DNA from: Streptococcus ovis DSM 16829
Lineage (GTDB): Bacteria; Bacillota; Bacilli; Lactobacillales; Streptococcaceae
Direction of reading: 5' to 3'
DNA: 64,000 nt
Assembly (NCBI RefSeq): GCF_000380125.1
Contig: NZ_KB904574.1
Coordinates: forward strand, 1 to 64,000
In this document: piece by piece, positions 35,535-44,261 of the stretch
How the letters are laid out: each line of letters opens with the position of its first letter
Position numbering within the stretch: position 1 is the first letter of the stretch
Translations under genes and position numbers: made by a program
Notes under the pieces: model-generated
Seen by the model: the letters and a program-made list of their open reading frames with translations, nothing else
What the model was told of the DNA's origin: nothing
Database searches by the model: none

Positions 35535-37241
35535 TTATTTTTCACTATACCAAGCAATTCCTTCTTGTTTCCAACCACGTGTGCCTAATACCTTATATTC
35601 ATTGGCATCTTTTGTATAGTGGTGTTTTTTGATACCTGCATGGTAGAGGCGGTAAACTGGAACCTCACCGTTTGAACGGTAAGCAATTCCTTCTTGTCTC
35701 CAGCCGCGTGTACCTAACACCTTGTATTCGTTGGCATCCTTAGTATAAAGATGAACGCGGAGTCCCTCGTGGTAGAGACGATAGACGGGAGCCCCTGTCT
35801 TAGTTGTGGTGTTCCAAGCAATGCCTTCATACTTCCAACCACGTTTTGTCAAGGTGTTGCGCTCATTGACACTTGTTGTATAAAGGTGAGATTTCAGACC
35901 ACTATGGTAGAGACGATAAACTGGTTGAATCACTTCGTTCTTTTGATCATGTTTAGGCGCTTTTTGTTTAATTCCATTCAAGTTAATTGTAGCCGTCTTT
36001 GTCGCAACCACATGGCTTGTATCTGCTTTACCATCTTTGGCAGCGTAGACTTTCACCGTTGCTTGATAAGAATGCGTACCATTTTCTTTTAATTGAGCGA
36101 GTAATTCACCATCTTTCTTGCCAGCAGCATTTCCGTCAAGGTCTACTTCATAGAAATATTTCCCATTTTCAAGTTTGTCGAAAGGCAGTAGGAATGGGTG
36201 TTTAGCAGTACCGTTGTCAGACCAAGGTGCTTTATCAGAAGATTTAAGCAAGAGACGTGTTAACATCCCATCTCCACCGAAGAGTTCGAATGGGATAATT
36301 TGGTTGACCCCAGCAGTGAAAGGACCATCTGCTTTAGCAGCATCCAACCATTCAGCAGGAACGTTTACGACATCTTTAAAGTTATGCGCAACAGCTTTCT
36401 TGACAGCGCTGTGGTGGTCAATGGCTTTCAAGTTAATGGTAGCCGTCTTCGTCGCAACGACATGGCTTGTATCAGCTTTACCATCTTTGGCAGCGTAGAC
36501 TTTCACCGTTGCTTGATAAGAATGCGTACCGTTTTCTTTCAATTGAGCGAGCAATTCGCCATCTTTCTTGCCAGCAGCATTTCCGTCAAGGTCTACTTCA
36601 TAGAAATATTTCCCATTTTCAAGTTTGTCGAAAGGCAATAAGAATGGATGTTTAGCAGTACCGTTGTCAGACCAAGGTGCTTTATCAGAAGATTTAAGCA
36701 AGAGACGAGTTAACATCCCATCTCCACCGAAGAGTTCGAATGGGATAATTTGGTTGACCCCAGCAGTGAAAGGCCCATCTGCTTTAGCAGCATCCAACCA
36801 TTCAGCAGGAACGTTTACGACATCTTTAAAGTTATGTGCAATAGCATTCTTGACTTCATCGTGGTGAGGCACAGCATCCGTTGACATAGCATCTTCTGCT
36901 TTTTCAACCTCTTGTGGTACTTGTGTTTCACTTGGAGTGTTCTTTTGGACAGGAGCCTCTGTTTGAGGGACAATTGTATTAGGTTGTTCTTCGGATGTCA
37001 CAGGAGCTTCAACTGTAGTAGTTGGAGTCGTTGTTTGACTGATTGATGAGGAATCAGCCGGTGCAGTTGTTGTGATAGTGTCGGTCTGTGATGCGATGAT
37101 GACCTGTGCTAAAGCAGGTTGGCTGATGGAAAGAAAAAGTCCACTAGCGACTACGACTGATGCAGTCTGCTTACCAACACGTCGGAGAGACCATTTTGTG
37201 AAACGTTTGCCAGTTTCTTTTTGCACATTTCGATTGAACAT
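35535..37241 (-). CDS. secreted SSURE-repeat fibronectin-binding-type protein with DUF5648 repeats
   Basis: A 568-residue surface or secreted protein. The start at 37241 has AAAGGAG upstream. Residues 1-46 are a signal peptide with a degenerate YSIRK-like core ('WSLRRVGKQTASVVVASG'). A Thr/Pro/Ser/Glu-rich stretch runs to about 125. Two SSURE domains (126-271 and 276-421) are nearly identical; this domain was described in pneumococcal PavB as fibronectin-binding. Three DUF5648 repeats end the protein ('VYRLYHxGxxxHxYT...RGW.xEGIA'). There is no LPXTG anchor, so it is released or held by other means. Confidence 0.88.
   Translation of the reverse strand: MFNRNVQKETGKRFTKWSLRRVGKQTASVVVASGLFLSISQPALAQVIIASQTDTITTTAPADSSSISQTTTPTTTVEAPVTSEEQPNTIVPQTEAPVQKNTPSETQVPQEVEKAEDAMSTDAVPHHDEVKNAIAHNFKDVVNVPAEWLDAAKADGPFTAGVNQIIPFELFGGDGMLTRLLLKSSDKAPWSDNGTAKHPFLLPFDKLENGKYFYEVDLDGNAAGKKDGELLAQLKENGTHSYQATVKVYAAKDGKADTSHVVATKTATINLKAIDHHSAVKKAVAHNFKDVVNVPAEWLDAAKADGPFTAGVNQIIPFELFGGDGMLTRLLLKSSDKAPWSDNGTAKHPFLLPFDKLENGKYFYEVDLDGNAAGKKDGELLAQLKENGTHSYQATVKVYAAKDGKADTSHVVATKTATINLNGIKQKAPKHDQKNEVIQPVYRLYHSGLKSHLYTTSVNERNTLTKRGWKYEGIAWNTTTKTGAPVYRLYHEGLRVHLYTKDANEYKVLGTRGWRQEGIAYRSNGEVPVYRLYHAGIKKHHYTKDANEYKVLGTRGWKQEGIAWYSEK
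35979..36416 (-). repeat. SSURE repeat 2 (direct repeat, 450-bp period)
   Basis: Second of two tandem copies encoding residues about 276-421. At DNA level it differs from copy 1 at only a handful of positions, mostly third bases. Confidence 0.85.
36429..36866 (-). repeat. SSURE repeat 1 (direct repeat, 450-bp period)
   Basis: First copy, residues about 126-271, almost identical to the second. Such near-identity suggests recent duplication or gene conversion and predicts copy-number variation. Confidence 0.85.
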
Positions 37242-37554
37242 AAGAAATACTCCTTTGTAATAATTTTTTGTTCTTGACTGGAGTATAGCAAACAAGGATT
37301 AACTAGATTTAATTCAAAGTTAAAATTTTTCTTAAATGACTCTTATAAAAATCTTATTTTTTTAAATGCACCCAAATTGTCTAGAACAATCTAATTAGAT
37401 AGTCTCTTTAGAAAGTCTTAGAACATCGGTTCAAAAATGGAGAGTCCTTTTTTCTGGATAATACACTGAATTTTGGTAGAAATCCAATCGTCAACATGGT
37501 ATAATGTTCCTGTAACCGTTTTATCAATCAAACAATTTTTAAGGGAGAAATAGA
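37242..37554. promoter_or_regulatory. divergent control region of the SSURE gene and rpiA
   Basis: For the SSURE gene (minus strand) the -10 TATACT is at 37281-37286 with no good -35. Four TTAA tracts at 37298-37301, 37308-37311, 37319-37322 and 37331-37334 lie 10-12 bases apart just upstream, a pattern expected for tandem binding of an OmpR/SaeR-type activator. For rpiA the -10 TATAAT with TGG before it is near 37500. No other gene is seen. Confidence 0.5.
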
Positions 37555-38235
37555 ATGTCAAACTTGAAGCAACAAGTAGGAATAAAGGCAGCTGAATTTG
37601 TCACAGATGGAATGGTAGTTGGTTTGGGAACAGGCTCGACTGCCTACTATTTTGTAGAAGAAATTGGACGCCGGATGAAGGAAGAGGGGCTCCAAATTAC
37701 TGGTGTAACAACTTCAAGTGGGACAACAGCACAAGCTAATGGACTAGGAATTCCGCTAAAATCCATTGATGAAGTGGAGTTTGTTGATTTGACAGTGGAT
37801 GGAGCTGATGAAGTTGACCCACTCTTTAATGGCATCAAAGGTGGCGGTGGAGCCCTTTTAATGGAAAAAGTGGTTGCCACAAATAGTAAAGATTGCATCT
37901 GGATTGTAGATGAATCTAAAATGGTAGAATGTCTTGGAGCCTTTAAATTACCTATTGAAGTTGTACAATATGGTTCCCAAAATCTCTTCCGTCATTTTGA
38001 AACAAAGGGCTATTCCCCAAGTTTTCGAATGGCTGAGGGAACACGATTTGTGACGGATCAAGGAAATTTTATTATTGACCTTGATTTGAAAAAGATTGAA
38101 AATACTGAAGCCCTCGCTAATGAATTAGATCACACTGTTGGAGTTGTGGAACATGGCTTGTTTATTGGCTTGATTTCTAAAGTCATCGTTGGACGTCCAG
38201 AAGGACCAGAAGTTATTGAAAAAGAGGTAAAATAG
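37555..38235 (+). CDS. rpiA: ribose-5-phosphate isomerase A
   Basis: A 226-residue isomerase interconverting ribose-5-phosphate and ribulose-5-phosphate. '[15 protein letters not shown]', '[12 protein letters not shown]', '[14 protein letters not shown]' and '[11 protein letters not shown]' are the active-site motifs. RBS AAGGGAG. It stands alone between its own promoter and terminator; the deoB gene that often follows it in streptococci is not here. Confidence 0.96.
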   Translation: MSNLKQQVGIKAAEFVTDGMVVGLGTGSTAYYFVEEIGRRMKEEGLQITGVTTSSGTTAQANGLGIPLKSIDEVEFVDLTVDGADEVDPLFNGIKGGGGALLMEKVVATNSKDCIWIVDESKMVECLGAFKLPIEVVQYGSQNLFRHFETKGYSPSFRMAEGTRFVTDQGNFIIDLDLKKIENTEALANELDHTVGVVEHGLFIGLISKVIVGRPEGPEVIEKEVK

Positions 38236-38245
38236 CTTTGCTCTC

Positions 38246-38282
38246 CTTTCACCCACTTGAAATTGTTTAAGTGGGATTTTTC
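38246..38282 (+). terminator. intrinsic terminator of rpiA
   Basis: CCCACTT / AAGTGGG stem, ten-base loop, then ATTTTTC. Confidence 0.75.
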
Positions 38283-38381
38283 TATCTATTTGCTGAAGCT
38301 GGTCTATTTCTGTCACTTTAAATGCCCCATTTTTTCTGAAAGTGCTATAATAAGACTTGGTTTTGAATAGAGGAGGAAATT

Positions 38382-38780
38382 ATGAAGGAACATTTCTTAC
38401 ACGAAATTAAAGTTTTTGAGAATTATCAGTTGGACTTGTTTGAGAGAGGGCATGTTGTAGTCCGTTCCAAGGTAGTTGATTCGTCTTTGAATTACTATGG
38501 TAATGCTCACGGAGGTTATCTGTTTACTATGTGTGACCAGGTTGCTGGGGTGACAGCTATCTCAACGGGTTTTGATGCGGTGACCATGCAATCTAGTATC
38601 AATTATATGCGTTCTGGTCGTAAGGGTGATTGTTTGACGATCGAAGGGATTTGTGTTCATGATGGACGTACGACAAAAATCATTGAAGTCACCATTACAA
38701 ATCAGAAAAATGAGGCTGTTGCTAAAGGAATTTTCACGATGTACGTCATTGGTCAACATAAGGAAGAAAATTTAAAGTAG
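38382..38780 (+). CDS. PaaI-family hotdog thioesterase
   Basis: A 132-residue single hotdog-fold protein. 'NYYGNAHGGYLFTMCDQVAG' is the PaaI-type active-site helix, where the Asn/His-Gly-Gly part holds the CoA thioester, and 'AVTMQSSINYMRSGRKGDCLTIEG' the following strands. TATAAT lies about 30 bases upstream and AGGAGG just before the start. Substrate unknown. Confidence 0.85.
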   Translation: MKEHFLHEIKVFENYQLDLFERGHVVVRSKVVDSSLNYYGNAHGGYLFTMCDQVAGVTAISTGFDAVTMQSSINYMRSGRKGDCLTIEGICVHDGRTTKIIEVTITNQKNEAVAKGIFTMYVIGQHKEENLK

Positions 38781-38839
38781 CCTTGTTTGACAAAATTATC
38801 ACGAAATAGTATTATTTGGGTGATAGAAAAGGAGAAAAA

Positions 38840-39280
38840 ATGGTCAAAGCAATTGAATTGTATTTAGTAACAGAACGAAATGGTTTAGAAGCAGTGGAGT
38901 TCTATAAGGAAGTTTTCGGAGCCGAAGTGGTGGCTTGTACAACATTTGGGCAGGCGATTCCTGATACACCAGAGGAGAATAAAAAACTCTTGCTCAATGC
39001 AAGCCTGAACATTGATGGCATTCGCTTGCAAATCTCAGATAATAATCCTGACTATCCTTATATTCAGGGGACGAACATGACAGCCTGTATACAATTAGAT
39101 ACTGTTGAGGAGGCTAAGGCAATCTATGAAAAATTAGCTGAGAATGCACATAGAATTGATATGGAATTGCAAGAGACCCCTTGGAGTCCAGCATATGGAA
39201 TCGTTGTGGACCGGTTTGGGATGACTTGGCAAATCAATACTGATATCGACGGATTCGTTTCAGAAAAGGTTCAATTTTAG
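38840..39280 (+). CDS. PhnB-like VOC-superfamily protein
   Basis: A 146-residue glyoxalase/bleomycin-resistance-fold protein, two beta-alpha-beta-beta-beta modules with 'LYLVTERNGLEAVEFYKEVFGAEV' and 'VVDRFGMTWQINT', typical of PhnB-type members whose metal ligands are often lost. ATG 38840 has AAAAGGAG upstream. It is followed 10 bases later by a second VOC gene. Confidence 0.8.
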   Translation: MVKAIELYLVTERNGLEAVEFYKEVFGAEVVACTTFGQAIPDTPEENKKLLLNASLNIDGIRLQISDNNPDYPYIQGTNMTACIQLDTVEEAKAIYEKLAENAHRIDMELQETPWSPAYGIVVDRFGMTWQINTDIDGFVSEKVQF

Positions 39281-39290
39281 GAGGTTGTCC

Positions 39291-39659
39291 ATGTTTTCAG
39301 CAACTATTGGTCTCATGCTATATGTAGAGAATGTCCAAGCAGAAAAGGCTTTTTGGCAGTCAATTGGTTTTGAAATGGTTTCAGAATCAGAAATAATGGG
39401 ATTCACGAGTTTTGAAATGAAACAACACGAAGATAGCACGGTACTATTTACGGTCTATGATAAGAAATTTATCCGACAAGTATCACCAGAAGTAGTGGAG
39501 AACCAGCCAAGCATCTTATTTGAAACAGAAGAGATTGAGCAACTCCATGAACGGATTACTGCAGTAACAGATAAAATCAGCCCGATTCAAGCAGAACCGT
39601 TCAAAAATTTTTCGTTCGCTTCACCAAGTGGGAATTATTATGCTGTCAAAGGAAAATAA
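39291..39659 (+). CDS. VOC-superfamily protein
   Basis: A 122-residue single-unit VOC fold protein ('IGLMLYVENVQAEKAFWQSIGFEMV', 'FASPSGNYYAVKGK'). AGGAGG precedes ATG 39291. The end overlaps the next gene by 20 bases, so VOC1-VOC2-AlkD form an operon. Function unknown. Confidence 0.78.
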   Translation: MFSATIGLMLYVENVQAEKAFWQSIGFEMVSESEIMGFTSFEMKQHEDSTVLFTVYDKKFIRQVSPEVVENQPSILFETEEIEQLHERITAVTDKISPIQAEPFKNFSFASPSGNYYAVKGK

Positions 39660-40311
39660 AGAGCAGTTAATTGGCAGACTTTATGAAGCGCGTGATGAAG
39701 AACGTGTTACTTCAATGAAAGCCTATATGCGGAATCGATTTTCTTTTTTAGGCATTCCAACTCCCTTACGTCGGGAATTAACCAAGGACTTTTTCAAGAA
39801 AGCTAAGGCAGCAAAAAGAATCGACTGGGACTTTGTTTTTGAACTCTGGAATCTAGAAGAACGTGAATTTCAGTATGTAGCAGCTGATTATCTGAGGATC
39901 CTGCAAGTCTACTTGACGTTAGAGGATGTTCCTCGTTTGCGCCAGCTGGTGACGACCAAATCTTGGTGGGATACAGTGGATAGTCTGGATAGAACCATTG
40001 GCAATATCCAATTTCCAAATGAAGAATTAGACAATATCATGCTAGAATGGTCATTGGATGAGAATATCTGGCTACGCCGTGTAGCTATTGACCATCAACT
40101 CCTACGTAAGGAGAAAATGAAGACGGATTTGTTAGAGCAAATTTTGGTGAATAATCTTCACCAGACTGAGTTTTTCATCAATAAGGCGATGGGTTGGATA
40201 TTGCGAGATTATTCAAAGACCAATCCAGAGTGGGTTCGGACCTTTTTGCAGCGACATAAAAAAGGCCTCTCTGATTTAACCATGAAAGAGGCGAGTAAAT
40301 ATATAAAGTGA
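39640..40311 (+). CDS. AlkD-like DNA alkylation repair protein
   Basis: A 223-residue all-helical HEAT-like protein. 'MKAYMRNRFSFLGIPTPLRREL', 'WDTVDSLDRTIGNI', 'WLRRVAIDHQLL', 'FFINKAMGWILRDYSKTNPEWV' are the hallmark motifs of AlkC/AlkD DNA glycosylases, which remove N3- and N7-alkylated bases without flipping. ATG 39640 lies within the preceding VOC gene. Confidence 0.9.
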   Translation: MLSKENKEQLIGRLYEARDEERVTSMKAYMRNRFSFLGIPTPLRRELTKDFFKKAKAAKRIDWDFVFELWNLEEREFQYVAADYLRILQVYLTLEDVPRLRQLVTTKSWWDTVDSLDRTIGNIQFPNEELDNIMLEWSLDENIWLRRVAIDHQLLRKEKMKTDLLEQILVNNLHQTEFFINKAMGWILRDYSKTNPEWVRTFLQRHKKGLSDLTMKEASKYIK

Positions 40312-40329
40312 ATGAAAGAAAAAATGTAG

Positions 40330-40358
40330 AAATGAACGACATAGCTTCGTTCATTTTT
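40330..40358 (+). terminator. intrinsic terminator
   Basis: AATGAACGA / TCGTTCATT stem, seven-base loop, TTTTTG. Confidence 0.85.
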
Positions 40359-40379
40359 TGTTTATGACAGTCAATTTTC

Positions 40380-40425
40380 TTGACAGTAGTTCCTATAAGA
40401 ACTATAATAATTCCCATAGGAACTA
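40380..40425 (+). promoter_or_regulatory. consensus promoter with two phased operators
   Basis: TTGACA (40380-40385), 17 bases, TATAAT (40403-40408), a perfect sigma-A promoter. TAGTTCCTATAAGAACTA (40387-40404) fills the spacer and TAATTCCCATAGGAACTA (40408-40425) follows; both are imperfect palindromes, 21 bases apart and so on one DNA face. Such a strong promoter with operators on it is expected to be repressed. Confidence 0.75.
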
Positions 40426-40456
40426 ATATTGAAAATTTTATGAAAGGAAAAATAAA

Positions 40457-41548
40457 ATGAAAACAGCATGGAAAGAATTGCGTTACCATAAAAAACGCTA
40501 TTTATTGATTGAATTGATTGTTATACTCTTATTGTTTATGGTGTTATTCTTATCTGGTTTAGTCAATGGATTAGGTCGAGCAGTATCGTCTGGAGTTGAG
40601 AATCTTCCTGCAGAATACTTTGTGTTAAATGATACATCAGAGGACTTGATAACTGTTTCGCAATTATCAGATGAAACAGTGGATAAATTGCGAACAAAGA
40701 CCAAAGATGACACTACGACCTTGGATATCATGCGGATGTATGTGACAAAAGAGCACGAGGACGAAAAACTAGATGTCGTCTATTTTGGCGTAGAAGAGGA
40801 TAGCTTTGCAGCTCCGACTGTATATGAAGGAACAGCATTAGCAGATAGTGATGCAAAACGCCCGATTGTACTTGATGACGATTTTCAGTCAGAGGGAATA
40901 AAGTTGGGAGATACCATCATGGATAGTGCGAGCGAGCTTCCATTGACAGTGGTAGGTTTTTCAAAAGATCAGATGTATAGTCATGTTTCTGTTGGTTTTA
41001 TCTCTCATGAAACCTATCTTGAGCTACGTGCAGCGACCAGTCCGATGCCATATACAGGAACTCATGCATTGCTAGTTAAGGGAACGGATACCACTGATTT
41101 AGAAATGGATGGTGTGGAGGTTGTCGATAAGGCGACAATCATTTCAGCCCTTCCTGGTTATCAAGCAGAGCAGGCAACTATCAGCATGGTGCAATGGTTG
41201 CTGGTTGCCATTACAGCTGTAGTGATTACCATTTTCTACTATGTGATAACAATTCAGAAAGAAAGACAATTTGGTGTCATGAAGGCGATTGGGATTTCAA
41301 TGGGAAGAATCAGTTCCATTATCTTTTGGCAAATTTTTTCAATTGCGATGTTAGGGGCTCTCATTGCAGATGGTCTCGTCTTTTTAATGGCGCAAACTTT
41401 ACCAGCAACTATGCCCTTCTATTTACAGTGGTCAAGTATTGTACTCGTTACATCAGTTTTCGTGATTGTATCTGTTCTTGGAGGACTATTCTCGGTTCTT
41501 CGTGTCGCCAAAATTGATCCTGTTACAGTGATTGGAGGGGAAGAATAA
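40457..41548 (+). CDS. ABC transporter permease, FtsX/MacB type
   Basis: A 363-residue permease: one helix near residues 17-37, an extracellular domain of about 200 residues, then three helices ('WLLVAITAVVITIFYYVITI', 'ISSIIFWQIFSIAMLGALIADGLVFL' and the C-terminal one) ending in 'VAKIDPVTVIGGEE', the usual FtsX-like end. Such proteins export or extract peptides or lipids, or act as mechanotransmitters. It overlaps the ATPase gene by one base. Confidence 0.88.
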   Translation: MKTAWKELRYHKKRYLLIELIVILLLFMVLFLSGLVNGLGRAVSSGVENLPAEYFVLNDTSEDLITVSQLSDETVDKLRTKTKDDTTTLDIMRMYVTKEHEDEKLDVVYFGVEEDSFAAPTVYEGTALADSDAKRPIVLDDDFQSEGIKLGDTIMDSASELPLTVVGFSKDQMYSHVSVGFISHETYLELRAATSPMPYTGTHALLVKGTDTTDLEMDGVEVVDKATIISALPGYQAEQATISMVQWLLVAITAVVITIFYYVITIQKERQFGVMKAIGISMGRISSIIFWQIFSIAMLGALIADGLVFLMAQTLPATMPFYLQWSSIVLVTSVFVIVSVLGGLFSVLRVAKIDPVTVIGGEE

Positions 41549-42210
41549 TGCAATCAGTATTAGAATTAAAGGAAATTTGTAAATCTTTTCAAGATGGAGA
41601 TCAGCAGCAGATTGTTTTAGATCACTTGAATTTGCAGGTGAATGAAGGTGAATTCGTTGCAATTGTTGGACCATCAGGCTCAGGAAAGAGTACCTTATTG
41701 ACCATTGCAGGAATGATGTTAACTCCGGATAGTGGGGAAGTAGTCATTGCTGGTCAATCGATGTTTCATCTCAAACAGGCTGAGTGGACAAGTATCCGGA
41801 ACAAACATTTGGGATTTATTTTTCAAAACCATCAACTCTTTCCCTATCTGAAAGGGCGTGAACAACTGACTGAATTTTTAGGAAAAGGTGTCACAGTAGA
41901 TGCTGATAAACTACTAGCCGATTTAGATTTGAGCCATTGTGCCAATAAATATCCTGCAAAAATGAGTGGTGGTGAACGTCAACGTTTAGCAATTGCGCGA
42001 GCTTTTACGAGTCAACCAGACTTGATTCTTGCAGATGAACCAACAGCTTCATTAGATGCAAAACGAGGACGTCAAGTAGTTGAAATGATTCGGAAAGAAG
42101 TTAAAAAACAACAAAAAGCTGCTGTGATGGTGACACATGATGAGCGCGTATTAGACTTGGTAGATAAAGTTTACCGTCTAGTGGATGGGAAGCTGACGGA
42201 AGAAAAATAA
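41548..42210 (+). CDS. ABC transporter ATP-binding protein, LolD/MacB type
   Basis: A 220-residue ATPase: Walker A 'GPSGSGKST', Q-loop 'FIFQNHQLFPYL', signature 'MSGGERQRLAIARAF', Walker B 'LILADEPTASLD', H-loop 'VMVTHD'. It energises the FtsX-type permease upstream. The pair has its own promoter and terminator and no local regulator gene. Confidence 0.92.
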   Translation: MQSVLELKEICKSFQDGDQQQIVLDHLNLQVNEGEFVAIVGPSGSGKSTLLTIAGMMLTPDSGEVVIAGQSMFHLKQAEWTSIRNKHLGFIFQNHQLFPYLKGREQLTEFLGKGVTVDADKLLADLDLSHCANKYPAKMSGGERQRLAIARAFTSQPDLILADEPTASLDAKRGRQVVEMIRKEVKKQQKAAVMVTHDERVLDLVDKVYRLVDGKLTEEK

Positions 42211-42232
42211 GAAGGGCTACTAGGTAGAAAAC

Positions 42233-42256
42233 AGAGAGGGAGACCTCTCTTTTTTA
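42233..42256 (+). terminator. intrinsic terminator
   Basis: AGAGAGG / CCTCTCT stem, four-base loop, T-run. Confidence 0.85.
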
Positions 42257-42365
42257 TGTATTTGGAAATTTTATTCAATTATGCAATCGTTGGATTAACC
42301 TTGATTGTCGATATATAATCCAAAATATTCAGAATTCAGTCATATAATACTATACTAATATATAA

Positions 42366-42487
42366 AACCTAATATTTAAACATAAATATTTCATTTTTAT
42401 AAAAAGTATTTAAAAAGTATATAAAAATCAAAAAAATCAGAAAATTTAAACAAAAGGCTTGCATCTGAATAAATATTAGGTTATAAT
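42366..42487 (+). promoter_or_regulatory. opp operon control region
   Basis: Promoter TTGCAT (42459-42464), 17 bases, TATAAT (42482-42487). AACCTAATATTTA at 42366-42378 is repeated in exact inverted form at 42470-42482, covering the spacer and touching the -10. A CodY-like 15-mer AAAAATCAGAAAATT (12 of 15 matches to the consensus) is at 42432-42446. The rest of the 335-base gap is very AT-rich and shows no gene. Confidence 0.55.
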
Positions 42488-42545
42488 CTTAAACATATCT
42501 TAACCAAGACGAGTTGAGAAATACGCAAATTAGGAGATTTTGTAT

Positions 42546-44189
42546 ATGAATACATGGAAGAAGCTGGCAACAACTGGTTTAACAGTTGCGACGGTATCCC
42601 TTTTAGCAGCTTGTGGTGGAGGTTCATCTGCTTCTAAGGATGCATCAACAGATATCAATTGGTATACTCCAACAGAGATCATCACATTGGATATTTCTAA
42701 AAATACAGACCGCTATTCTGCAATGGCAATTGGGAATGCAGGTAGTAGTTTACTTCGTGTAGGCGCGGATGGAAAATTACAGCCAGACTTAGCAGAAAAA
42801 GTTGACATTTCTGAAGATGGGAAAGTTTACACAGCTACTCTTCGTGAAGGATTGAAATGGTCTGATGGCAGTGATTTAACTGCAGAAGACTTTGTCTATT
42901 CATGGCAACGGATGGTAGATCCAGCAACAGCTTCTGAATATGCTTACCTCGTGACGGATGCGCATGTGTTGAATGCAGAAGCAATCATGGCTGGTGAAAA
43001 ACCAGTTGAAGAGTTGGGTGTAAAAGCGGATGGAAACAAAGTTATCTTTACTTTAGAAACACCAGCTCCACAATTTGAAAGTCTCCTTTCCTTCTCAAAC
43101 TTTGTGCCACAAAAAGAAGAGTTTGTGAAAGAGGCAGGCGATGATTACGGTACAACTTCTGAAGATATGCTCTACTCAGGTCCATACACAGTTGAAGATT
43201 GGAATGGGACAAGCGGTAGCTTCAAGCTTGTGAAAAATGACAATTACTGGGATGCAAAAAATGTGAAGACAAAAACAATCAATGTCCAAGCAGTTAAAAA
43301 ACCAGATACAGCTGTTCAAATGTACAAACAAGGCGAGCTTGATTTTGCAAACATCTCACAAACTTCTGCTATGTACAATGCAAATAAAAACCACAAAGAT
43401 GTGATGGATATTGCTGAGGCGCGTGCAGATTATCTTGTATACAATGAAACTGGTAGTGTTAAAGCCCTTTCTAATTTGAAGATTCGTCAAGCATTGAACT
43501 TGGCAACAGACCGTGAAGGAATTGTCAAAGCTGCGGTAGATACAGGTTCGGTTGCAGCAACAGCCTTAGCTCCAGCAGGTCTCTCTACATTGACAGACGG
43601 TACAGACTTGAATGAATATGTTGCACAACCTTATTCTTATGATAAGGAAGAAGCAGCAAAATTGTTCAAAGAAGGTTTGGCTGAAATTGGTGCTGATAGC
43701 TTAACATTAACAATTACAGCTGACTCAGATAACCCAGCTAAGAAAGCTGCTGTAGACTACTTGAAAGAAACATGGGAATCAGTACTTCCTGGTTTGACAT
43801 TGGAAGAAAAATTTGTAACCTTCAAACAACGTTTGGAAGATACGAAAACACAAAACTTTGAAGTAGCCTTTGTAAGTTGGGGTGGTGACTATCCAGAAGG
43901 TTCAACATTCTACGGATTATTCACAACAAATTCTGCTTACAACTATGGTAAGTTCTCAAGTCCAGAATACGATGCAGCATACGAAAAAGCTCTTTCAACA
44001 GATGCATTAGACAAAGATGCAGCGGCAGCAGATTATAAAGCAGCAGAAGCAGCTCTTTATGAAAATGCACACTATAACCCATTGTACAACTTGTCAAACA
44101 AAGGATTGCAAAATCCATCTATTAAAGGTCTTGTTCGTAATTCAACAGGTCTTGATGTTGACTTCACTTACGCTTATAAAGAAAAGTAA
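42546..44189 (+). CDS. oppA: oligopeptide-binding lipoprotein
   Basis: A 547-residue family 5 solute-binding protein. The signal ends in the lipobox LAAC. 'LREGLKWSDGSDLTAEDFVYSWQRMVDP' and 'YSGPYTVEDWNG' are typical of OppA. It captures extracellular peptides for the OppBCDF pump. ATG 42546 follows AGGAG; TTG 42540 is rejected. The gene is followed by a hairpin that probably limits read-through into oppB, giving excess binding protein. Confidence 0.92.
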   Translation: MNTWKKLATTGLTVATVSLLAACGGGSSASKDASTDINWYTPTEIITLDISKNTDRYSAMAIGNAGSSLLRVGADGKLQPDLAEKVDISEDGKVYTATLREGLKWSDGSDLTAEDFVYSWQRMVDPATASEYAYLVTDAHVLNAEAIMAGEKPVEELGVKADGNKVIFTLETPAPQFESLLSFSNFVPQKEEFVKEAGDDYGTTSEDMLYSGPYTVEDWNGTSGSFKLVKNDNYWDAKNVKTKTINVQAVKKPDTAVQMYKQGELDFANISQTSAMYNANKNHKDVMDIAEARADYLVYNETGSVKALSNLKIRQALNLATDREGIVKAAVDTGSVAATALAPAGLSTLTDGTDLNEYVAQPYSYDKEEAAKLFKEGLAEIGADSLTLTITADSDNPAKKAAVDYLKETWESVLPGLTLEEKFVTFKQRLEDTKTQNFEVAFVSWGGDYPEGSTFYGLFTTNSAYNYGKFSSPEYDAAYEKALSTDALDKDAAAADYKAAEAALYENAHYNPLYNLSNKGLQNPSIKGLVRNSTGLDVDFTYAYKEK

Positions 44190-44214
44190 TCAATCGATTA
44201 CATTTATAGTTAGT

Positions 44215-44246
44215 GCAAGGATTGGACCATCCAATTCTTGCCTTTT
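44215..44246 (+). terminator. attenuating hairpin between oppA and oppB
   Basis: GCAAGGATTGGA pairs with TCCAATTCTTGC (one G-T pair), followed by CTTTTG. A leaky terminator is likely. Confidence 0.6.
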
Positions 44247-44261
44247 GATTTGAGGATTACT

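Noticed and set aside
35518-35632. Plus-strand short frame with AAGGAG and ATG at the 3' end of the SSURE gene
   Set aside because: It is antisense to conserved DUF5648 repeats and has no independent support.
35751-36867. Several plus-strand open frames of 60-113 codons opposite the SSURE repeats
   Set aside because: They occur in duplicate because the underlying repeat is duplicated; they are shadows of the coding strand.
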